From assembly GCA_036835375.1 (NCBI GenBank), contig DAITMB010000207.1:1-5320 (forward strand): 5,320 bases of DNA, given 5' to 3'. Origin of the DNA: JANQTF01 sp036835375 (GTDB lineage: Bacteria; Bacteroidota; Bacteroidia; J057). This document shows positions 1 through 5,320 of this stretch, one piece after another (the first letter of the stretch is position 1; every line of letters begins with the position of its first letter). The position numbers and the translations under genes were made by a program. The notes beneath the pieces were generated by a model, which saw nothing but the letters and a program-made list of their open reading frames with translations, searched no databases and had not been told where the DNA came from.

Positions 1-2
1 AG

Positions 3-40
3 CCGAGGGTGAAGCCCTCGGACTCGGAACGCCATCCGAG
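3..40. repeat. Two tandem hairpins, REP-like or terminator-like
   Basis: Two perfect inverted repeats sit side by side. CCGAGGG (3-9) pairs with CCCTCGG (15-21) around a TGAAG loop. CTCGGA (23-28) pairs with TCCGAG (35-40) around an ACGCCA loop. The core CCGAG/CTCGG occurs four times in alternating orientation, so the arms can also pair across the two hairpins (3-7 with 23-27, or 17-21 with 36-40). No T-run follows, which argues against a simple intrinsic terminator. Paired short GC-rich palindromes are typical of REP/BIME elements, but copies elsewhere in the genome would be needed to call it one. The element may continue beyond the window edge. Confidence 0.45.
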
Positions 41-134
41 AAACACGTCGAGAAAAAGAAATGCCTTGCAGGGAAAATGGTGAAAAAGGTGGATGAATCT
101 TCAACCCTCCGAGAGTTTTTCCCATCTTAGTTTT

Positions 135-150
135 CGAATTACGTGATTCG
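135..150. promoter_or_regulatory. Candidate operator palindrome upstream of the ABC operon
   Basis: CGAATTACGTGATTCG is a near-perfect 16-bp dyad. The outer arms CGAAT/ATTCG and the ACGT centre match their own reverse complement at 14 of 16 positions. Its centre lies about 96 bp before the ATPase start. It overlaps the end of TAGTTTTCG (128-136), a weak match to the Bacteroidota -7 box TAnnTTTG. No matching -33 TTTG is seen at the expected distance. The placement would suit a dimeric repressor, but one isolated dyad of this size can arise by chance and no regulator gene is in the window. Confidence 0.22.
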
Positions 151-238
151 GTGAACATCTTGCCCTCCGACGTAAGAATTCCCAGAATCACCCGACGCCA
201 GATCTTTCCCCTCTCATTCTTCTACCAACAAGATTCGC

Positions 239-1123
239 ATGAAGCTCATCATTTCCCATTTGTCGAAAACCTACCCTAATGGCGTACAAGCCCTGCAGGA
301 TGTGAGTCTCACGATCAACACGGGCATGTTTGGGTTGCTAGGCCCCAATGGTGCTGGCAAATCCACCTTGATGCGTACCATCGCAACGCTTCAAGAACCC
401 GACTCAGGGAGCATAGCGTTTGGTCAGATTGATGTGCTGCGGGACAAGGATGCTGTGCGCCGGATTTTGGGATATCTCCCACAAGAATTTGGGGTGTATC
501 CCAAGGTGAGCGCGGAGGATTTGTTGGATCACCTTGCCGTGCTAAAAGGCATTGCCGCGAAAAAGGAGCGAAAAGAATTGGTGGAGGCCTTGTTGCAGCG
601 GACGAATCTTTACGAGCATCGCAAAAAACGCCTCGGCGGGTATTCTGGAGGAATGAAGCAGCGCTTCGGCATCGCACAAGCACTCCTTGCCAATCCCAAG
701 CTGATCATTGTGGATGAGCCTACCGCTGGGCTGGACCCGGCAGAGCGCAACCGCTTTCACAATCTCCTGAGCGAGCTGGGAGAAGAGGCCGTGGTGATTC
801 TCTCTACCCACATTGTGGATGACGTGAAAGAGCTTTGCACCGACATGGCCATCATCAATCAGGGGCGGATCCTCATGAATGGTCACCCGCTGAAGGCGCT
901 GGACCAGCTGAGAGGAAGAATATGGGAGAAGCGAATTGATAAGTCAGACCTCGACGAGATAAAAGCGACCTTCACGGTGATTTCTGACAAATTGATCTCA
1001 GGACAACCCAATGTACACATTTACAGCGAATCCGATCCCGGTAGCGGCTTCGAGTTGGTGAGTCCAGATCTTGAGGACGTGTATTTTACCTACATTTTTG
1101 CCTCCGTGGCCCAACCAGCTTAA
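239..1123 (+). CDS. ABC transporter ATP-binding protein (NatA/CcmA-like)
   Basis: This is a cytoplasmic ATPase subunit that would power the membrane protein encoded next. At 294 aa it has the usual length for the COG1131 type. Visible motifs in order are: Walker A GPNGAGKST (residues 35-43), Q-loop glutamine Q82 in YLPQEFG, signature YSGGM (135-139, the usual variant of LSGGQ in this group), Walker B LIIVDE (155-160) with catalytic E160, D-loop AGLD (163-166) and switch histidine H191 in STH. Residues from about 225 to the end form a small accessory domain ending in a PDLEDVYF-type motif common in permease-linked ATPases. The ATG at 239 is preferred because the protein begins in register with the family (MKLIISHLSKTYPNG). 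It has no Shine-Dalgarno, as expected for Bacteroidota. Only 11 bp separate it from the permease gene, so the two are almost certainly one operon. All catalytic residues are present, so it should be active. The substrate is unknown. Confidence 0.95.
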   Translation: MKLIISHLSKTYPNGVQALQDVSLTINTGMFGLLGPNGAGKSTLMRTIATLQEPDSGSIAFGQIDVLRDKDAVRRILGYLPQEFGVYPKVSAEDLLDHLAVLKGIAAKKERKELVEALLQRTNLYEHRKKRLGGYSGGMKQRFGIAQALLANPKLIIVDEPTAGLDPAERNRFHNLLSELGEEAVVILSTHIVDDVKELCTDMAIINQGRILMNGHPLKALDQLRGRIWEKRIDKSDLDEIKATFTVISDKLISGQPNVHIYSESDPGSGFELVSPDLEDVYFTYIFASVAQPA

Positions 1124-1134
1124 GACCCATCATC

Positions 1135-4100
1135 ATGTTTGGAGAAATACTTCGATTTGAGCTGTGGTATCGCTGGAAGCGACCAGCCACCTTTATTTAT
1201 TTCGGTATTCTGTTTTTGGTAGGCTTTGCTGCCATGGCTTGGGAAGACTTCACGGTGGGCGGAGGCACAGGCCAGGTCAAGGACAATGCACCGACGGTGA
1301 TTGCCTTCATGATGGTAATTCTCACCGCCATTCCAGGATTTTTTCTCACCTCTGCCATCATGGGCGTGCCGATCCTTCGGGACTATGAACACAATACGTC
1401 TTCGATGTTCTTCACGACCCCAATGAAGAAGTTCGACTATCTCATGGGGCGCTTTCTCGGATCATTTTTGATCCTGGTGATGGTATTTTTGGGGTTGTTA
1501 ATGGGGTTGATGCTCGGCGCAGCAATGCCCTGGTTGGACGAGGAGCGAATGCTTCCTTACCAAGCCTGGCACTTTGTCCAGCCATTCCTGCTGCTGGTCA
1601 TCCCCAATCTATTCGTCACAGGTGCCTTTTTCTTCATGGGCGGTGCCCTGACCAAGCGACTGCTCTTCGTGTTTGTGCAAGGCTCAGCCTTGTTGGTGCT
1701 CTATGTGGTGGGCACCCAGCTCTTGCGCGGGCTGGACAATCGGGAGCTGGCCGGAATCATCGACCCAATTGGGATCAACCTCACGCGGATTTTTTCCCGG
1801 TATTGGTCACCAGCTCAACAAAATACCATGCTGTTTCCCCTCGAAGGCCTTATCCTGACCAACAGACTGCTGTGGATGGCCATCGGCTTGGGTTCTTTGG
1901 CCTTGACACAGTGGTTGTTTTCCTTTTCGATGAACGCTTCCATGCGCAAAAAGAAGCTCGCAGCCAGCGCTAAACCTAAAGCGGCGACCCAAGCGATTGT
2001 GAATCTACCGAGCGTGCAATTGGCTCAAGGCTTCAGGGTGCATCTCACGCGGGTGTGGGCCTTGAGCAAGCTCTATTTTGTGGAGGTGGTGCGCTCGGTT
2101 CCATTTTTGGCGATCGTGCTGTTTGGCATGATCATGCTCATTCTGGGAGCTTCCGACTTGGAGAGCATGTATGGCACCAAAACTTATCCCAGCACGTATT
2201 TAATGCTTCAAGAAATCGGTGGATTTACCTTATTTTTTGTCATCATCATCATTTTTTATGCAGGAGAACTCGTCTGGCGGGAGCGGGATGTGAGAATCAA
2301 TCAGATCTACGATGCATTGCCCATGCCGGACGCCATCGGATTGATCTCTAAGTTTGTGGGCCTGATGTTGGTTCATGCCTCCTTGCTGGCGGTCTTGCTG
2401 TTGACAGGTGTGGCGATTCAGGCGGTCTATGGCTTCTTTGAGTTTGAGATTCCGGTCTATCTTGCCTCTTTGTTTGGAGAAACTCTCATTCAATTGGCGC
2501 TTCTGTCTGTCCTGGCTTTGTTCATACAAGTGATGGTCAATCAGAAGTTTGTGGGCCATGCGGTCATGGTGCTNNNNNNNNNNNNNNNNNNNNNNNNNNN
2601 NNNNNNNNNNNNNNNNNNNNNNNNNNNNNNNNNNNNNNNNNNNNNNNNNNNNNNNNNNNNNNNNNNNNNNNNNTTTGTCACCACAGGAAGTTACATTTAT
2701 TATAATACCGTGGTGCTCAATGAATACCGCGACAGCGATGAGCAAGAGGAGTTGCAGGTGAGCTATGAGAAAACGCTTGTGCAGTTTCGCGACATCCCCC
2801 AACCCAAAATCGTAGAGACGAACCTAAAAGTTGATATTTTTCCCGAGAAGCGAGATTTTCATGCAGAGGGATATTACTATCTGAAGAATAAGACCCAAGC
2901 CGCCATTTCAAGAATCCACGTGCAGGAAGCCCAGCGGGATGGCAGTCTTCAGACCAGCCAGGTCGAGTTCAGTTGGCCAGGTGCCGTTCAGGGCACAGCT
3001 CGCGTGGCCGAAGCATGGGAAGAGTTTGGATATCGAATCTACGAGTTGGATCCACCCTTGCAGCCCTCAGACAGCATTCGGATGGATTTTGTCGTGGACT
3101 ACGTGACGAAAGGCTTTGTAGAGGGACAAGGAAACACAGATATTGTGTTTAATGGCACATTTTTCAACAACTTGTATTTTCCTTCCTTTGGCTATAATGA
3201 TAGCTACGAGTTAGGAGATGAAGATCTTCGCCGCAAAAAGGAGCTTCCTCCTAAGGAGCGAATGCGCGAACGCGAAGACTCTCTCGGGCAGCACATCAAT
3301 CTGGTAGGGGACGACGCTGACCACATGCGTTTTGAGATCATTCTGGGTACTTCAGCCGATCAAATCGCGGTCGCTCCCGGCTATCTCCAGCGCGAGTGGC
3401 AAGAAAATGGTCGTCGCTATTTTCACTACCTCATGGATATGCCGATGTTCAACTTTTACTCTATCGTGTCGGCAAATTATGAGCTGCTCAGCGAAAAATG
3501 GGTAGCGCCTTACGGCGACACGATCAGCTTGGAAGTGTATTACCACCAAGGACATGACTACAACATTGGCCGAATGATGGAGGCGATGAAGCATTCCCTC
3601 CGGTACTACAGCGAGGCATTTAGCCCCTATCAGCATCGGCAAATGCGCATTCTGGAATTTCCACGCTACGCTTCCTTTGCCCAAAGCTTCGCCAATACGG
3701 TGCCTTTCTCCGAAGCCATCGGGTTTGTGCTGGACATCGGAGAAGACGATGTGGACATGGCCTATTATGTGACTGCCCACGAAATGGCGCACCAATGGTG
3801 GGGGCATCAGGTGTCGGAGGCGCAAGTCAAAGGGAGTGCCATGCTGTCGGAGACACTTTCCCAGTATTCTGCCCTCATGGTTATGAAAGAAAAATATCCT
3901 TCCGAACAGATGCAGGAGTTTTTGCGCTATGAACTAGATCGCTACCTGTTTGGTAGGGCAGGGGAGGCCAAGAAAGAGCAACCCTTGGTCTTGGTCGAGT
4001 CCCAGGGGTACATTCACTATCGAAAAGGGTCTTTGGCCATGTATGCGTTTCAGGATTATATCGGAGAGGACAGCGTGAATGCAGCCTTGCACCGCTGGGT

Positions 4101-4557
4101 GAAGGACTGGGCTTGGCGAGATGATCGATATCCCACGACAAAGGATCTCATGGGCTACTTCCGTGCTGTCACGCCTGATTCTTTTGCGTATCTCATTACC
4201 GATTTATTTGAGACGATTACGCTGTATGAAAACAGGACCAAATCTGCCAAGTATCGCCTCCTCGACGGCGATCGTTACGAAGTGGACCTCCTCATTGAAG
4301 CCACCAAAATCCGCGCAGACAGCAGCGGAAATGAAGAGGTGATCCCTATGAATGATTGGGTTGATCTTGGGGTGTATGGAAAGACTGGATCTGACAAAGA
4401 TACGCTTCTGTACTTTCAAAAGGTTAAATTTGAGGCTGGGGAGAGTACCCATACTGTGGTGGTCCAGGGCAAGCCTGTGAGAGCTGGGATCGATCCGCTG
4501 AACAAGCTCATCGACCGAAATCCCGGGGACAACGTGACCGTGGTCTCAGAAGAATAG
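1135..4557 (+). CDS. ABC-2 permease fused to M1-family metallopeptidase (assembly gap inside)
   Basis: This large inner-membrane protein reads as 1140 codons including a 34-codon gap. Residues 1-270 form a first permease half with about six hydrophobic segments (near 18-36, 53-80, 104-130, 147-170, 174-197, 244-265). A basic linker (271-315) follows. A second half starts near 318 with segments at about 318-338, 360-378, 402-430 and 442-466, and is then cut by the gap (480-513). After the gap, the end of a last membrane segment (514-524) leads to an extracytoplasmic M1 peptidase. This has a beta-rich N-domain (about 558-800), a catalytic domain with HEMAH (882-886), third zinc ligand E906 and probable catalytic Y962 in HYRKG, and a beta-rich tail ending in AGIDPLNKLIDRNPGDN. 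The canonical GAMEN is replaced by PFSEAIGF, with E860 the likely equivalent glutamate. It would pair with the upstream ATPase. Whether it trims exported peptides or uses the peptidase fold only for binding is not known. The start at 1135 gives the family-like MFGEILRFEL. Confidence 0.92.
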   Translation: MFGEILRFELWYRWKRPATFIYFGILFLVGFAAMAWEDFTVGGGTGQVKDNAPTVIAFMMVILTAIPGFFLTSAIMGVPILRDYEHNTSSMFFTTPMKKFDYLMGRFLGSFLILVMVFLGLLMGLMLGAAMPWLDEERMLPYQAWHFVQPFLLLVIPNLFVTGAFFFMGGALTKRLLFVFVQGSALLVLYVVGTQLLRGLDNRELAGIIDPIGINLTRIFSRYWSPAQQNTMLFPLEGLILTNRLLWMAIGLGSLALTQWLFSFSMNASMRKKKLAASAKPKAATQAIVNLPSVQLAQGFRVHLTRVWALSKLYFVEVVRSVPFLAIVLFGMIMLILGASDLESMYGTKTYPSTYLMLQEIGGFTLFFVIIIIFYAGELVWRERDVRINQIYDALPMPDAIGLISKFVGLMLVHASLLAVLLLTGVAIQAVYGFFEFEIPVYLASLFGETLIQLALLSVLALFIQVMVNQKFVGHAVMVXXXXXXXXXXXXXXXXXXXXXXXXXXXXXXXXXXFVTTGSYIYYNTVVLNEYRDSDEQEELQVSYEKTLVQFRDIPQPKIVETNLKVDIFPEKRDFHAEGYYYLKNKTQAAISRIHVQEAQRDGSLQTSQVEFSWPGAVQGTARVAEAWEEFGYRIYELDPPLQPSDSIRMDFVVDYVTKGFVEGQGNTDIVFNGTFFNNLYFPSFGYNDSYELGDEDLRRKKELPPKERMREREDSLGQHINLVGDDADHMRFEIILGTSADQIAVAPGYLQREWQENGRRYFHYLMDMPMFNFYSIVSANYELLSEKWVAPYGDTISLEVYYHQGHDYNIGRMMEAMKHSLRYYSEAFSPYQHRQMRILEFPRYASFAQSFANTVPFSEAIGFVLDIGEDDVDMAYYVTAHEMAHQWWGHQVSEAQVKGSAMLSETLSQYSALMVMKEKYPSEQMQEFLRYELDRYLFGRAGEAKKEQPLVLVESQGYIHYRKGSLAMYAFQDYIGEDSVNAALHRWVKDWAWRDDRYPTTKDLMGYFRAVTPDSFAYLITDLFETITLYENRTKSAKYRLLDGDRYEVDLLIEATKIRADSSGNEEVIPMNDWVDLGVYGKTGSDKDTLLYFQKVKFEAGESTHTVVVQGKPVRAGIDPLNKLIDRNPGDNVTVVSEE
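2574..2673. other. Assembly gap of exactly 100 N
   Basis: A run of 100 unknown bases lies inside the permease half of the fusion gene. Exactly 100 is the usual placeholder for a scaffold gap of unknown size. The flanks happen to stay in the same reading frame, which occurs one time in three by chance. Comparison with the first permease half suggests that the true missing stretch is several times longer (see findings). The listed protein length is therefore a minimum. Confidence 0.98.
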
Positions 4558-4562
4558 CACAA

Positions 4563-4580
4563 GGCTTTTTCGCAAAAGCC
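4563..4580 (+). terminator. Probable intrinsic terminator after the ABC/peptidase operon
   Basis: Five bases after the TAG stop at 4557, GGCTTTT (4563-4569) pairs perfectly with AAAAGCC (4574-4580) around a TCGC loop. The following bases, CTTATATT, are only moderately T-rich, so termination may be leaky. The position right after the last gene of the operon supports the call more than the hairpin strength does. Confidence 0.45.
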
Positions 4581-4582
4581 CT

Positions 4583-4590
4583 TATATTCG
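4583..4590 (+). promoter_or_regulatory. Candidate Bacteroidota -7 promoter box for the methyltransferase gene
   Basis: TATATTCG matches the Bacteroidota -7 consensus TAnnTTTG at every fixed position but one. It would place the transcript start near 4595 and give a leader of about 35 nt before the ATG at 4631. No TTTG-like -33 element is visible at the expected 19-21 bp upstream, where the terminator hairpin lies. The call rests on the single box and its position between two genes. Confidence 0.35.
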
Positions 4591-4630
4591 CACGATTCCT
4601 CGTTCGCTGTCAACGCTAATTCTGCCTTTC

Positions 4631-5311
4631 ATGCTCCAATTGCTCAAAAAAATACTTCCTCCTGGCCTAAAGACCTGGTTCATGGTGAACCTGCGCAATA
4701 GGGTCGAAAAATATTGGATCAAGCGCGATCGCCAATATCCCAAACATGACTTCACCGAGGAGCTGGTCACCCATGCACGGGTGCTTCACAACCGAGAGAG
4801 CCTGCTGAAGCACCTTCCTGGTCAAGGGGTGGTGGCTGAATTGGGCGTCAATAAGGGCGATTTTAGCGAGAAGATTCTGCGGATCAATGGTGCAGCCAAG
4901 CTACACCTGGTTGATCCCTGGGGTGACAATTGGCGCTACCACGACGGCCTGAAAGCCCAGGTACAACAGCGCTTCGCAAATGAAATCGCTCAGGGGCGTG
5001 TGCAGCTCCATGTGGGATACTCGACCGAGGTCGGCAGAACATTTCCGGATCAGTACTTCGATTGGATCTACATCGACACCACGCACACCTATGCCTTGAC
5101 CAAAGCCGAGCTGGAGCTGTACGGCCCCAAGATGAAGCCCGGAGGCATCATGGCCGGGCATGACTACATCGATGGGCAATGGAACCGCATGATGCGATAC
5201 GGCGTGATCGAAGCCGTCAATGAATTTTGTGTGAATCACAACTGGGAGCTCCTATACCTCACCGCAGAACGAAGCGATCACCCGAGCTTTGCCGTGCGGA
5301 AGCGGGGGTGA
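4631..5311 (+). CDS. Class I SAM-dependent methyltransferase (Methyltransf_24-like)
   Basis: A 226-aa cytoplasmic enzyme predicted to transfer a methyl group from S-adenosylmethionine. The Rossmann-type SAM site is clear. Motif I is VVAELGVNKGDFSE (67-80) with the glycine loop, motif II ends in LHLVDPW (91-97) with acidic D95, and motif IV-V runs from DWIYIDTTHTY (144-154) through KMKPGG to AGHDY (175-179). D149, H152 and the HD pair 177-178 resemble the acidic/histidine residues that bind a metal in small O-methyltransferases of this fold, but that role is inferred. The first 35 residues are hydrophobic and basic (..LLKKILPPGLK..) and lie outside the core fold. They may touch the membrane or help dimerise. 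The acceptor is unknown; relatives often act on sugars or natural products. The start at 4631 is the first ATG after the intergenic hairpin, and M18 (4682) is an alternative. The 73-bp spacer with terminator and promoter-like box suggests a unit separate from the ABC operon. Confidence 0.88.
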   Translation: MLQLLKKILPPGLKTWFMVNLRNRVEKYWIKRDRQYPKHDFTEELVTHARVLHNRESLLKHLPGQGVVAELGVNKGDFSEKILRINGAAKLHLVDPWGDNWRYHDGLKAQVQQRFANEIAQGRVQLHVGYSTEVGRTFPDQYFDWIYIDTTHTYALTKAELELYGPKMKPGGIMAGHDYIDGQWNRMMRYGVIEAVNEFCVNHNWELLYLTAERSDHPSFAVRKRG

Positions 5312-5320
5312 GGGGATATC

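Larger units (their letters stand above)
1..238. other. Non-coding leader region upstream of the ABC operon
   Basis: No convincing gene is visible here. One + frame is open from the window edge to a TAG at 128-130 (about 42 codons, ending in ..LREFFPS). It could be the tail of an upstream gene, but I recognise nothing in it and its first 40 bases are taken up by inverted repeats. A - strand frame is also open from an ATG at 158 down to the edge and looks equally accidental. The region holds two tandem hairpins at its left end and a palindrome near its middle, listed separately. The last 60 bases before the ATPase start are pyrimidine-rich and carry no clear ribosome binding site. Confidence 0.6.

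Noticed and set aside
1..158. A - strand open frame from an ATG at 158 to the left edge
   Set aside because: It runs through both hairpins and the palindrome, its translation is low in recognisable content, and no promoter or ribosome site is seen. The competing + frame is just as open.
542..886. Antisense open frame within the ATPase gene
   Set aside because: It overlaps the Walker B and signature region of a well-supported gene and has no recognisable content.
2230..2802. A 190-codon open frame on the - strand crossing the N run
   Set aside because: It owes part of its length to the gap, lies wholly inside the fusion gene, and its histidine- and glutamine-rich translation matches no family I know. 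It is a shadow of the membrane-coding frame.
3352..3825. A 157-codon open frame on the - strand opposite the peptidase domain
   Set aside because: It lies antisense to the conserved HEMAH region. Its translation shows no motifs, and the + frame clearly explains the sequence.
4725..4732. GCGATCGC octamer, the HIP1 sequence of cyanobacteria
   Set aside because: I noticed only this one copy. HIP1 matters only when highly repeated, and the rest of the window does not look cyanobacterial.
4711..4738. Inverted repeat ATATTGG / CCAATAT with a 14-base spacer
   Set aside because: It lies inside the methyltransferase coding sequence near its start. A 7-bp arm match with a long spacer is expected by chance at this length, and nothing else supports a regulatory role.
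1..5320. tRNA, rRNA, CRISPR array or insertion sequence
   Set aside because: No regularly spaced repeats, no tRNA-like T-arm and CCA pattern, and no transposase motifs were seen. Nearly all bases outside the first 238 are accounted for by three genes.

Overview
The window looks like part of a draft or metagenome-derived scaffold from a Bacteroidota bacterium. The evidence is indirect. Base composition is near 50% GC by eye. None of the three starts has a Shine-Dalgarno-like purine run. The closest promoter-like boxes resemble the Bacteroidota TAnnTTTG element. The central gene is also of a type I know mainly from that phylum and some Proteobacteria: an ABC-2 permease fused to an M1-family peptidase. 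A run of exactly 100 N (2574-2673) interrupts that gene.

Layout, all genes on the + strand. Positions 1-238 hold no recognisable gene. They contain two tandem small hairpins at the extreme left edge (REP-like or terminator-like) and a near-perfect 16-bp palindrome that could be an operator. An ABC transporter ATPase follows (239-1123). After 11 bp comes the very large permease/peptidase gene (1135-4557). A hairpin (4563-4580) right after its stop, with a TATATTCG box beside it, probably marks the end of one transcription unit and the start of the next. The last gene (4631-5311) encodes a class I SAM-dependent methyltransferase.

The first two genes almost certainly work together. The ATPase would dimerise on the cytoplasmic side of a permease that carries two ABC-2-type membrane halves in one chain. 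The C-terminal metallopeptidase domain would sit on the outer face of the inner membrane. The natural model is an exporter, or a mechanically driven machine, coupled to a zinc peptidase. Substrate and role cannot be read from the sequence. The methyltransferase is probably a separate unit with no visible functional link.

The most interesting points are the fused transporter-peptidase architecture, its non-canonical zinc and substrate motifs, the internal duplication of the permease, and the conclusion that the N gap hides much more than 100 bases. This system belongs to a family seen in other genomes but, as far as I know, without an established function. I do not see a wholly new system here.
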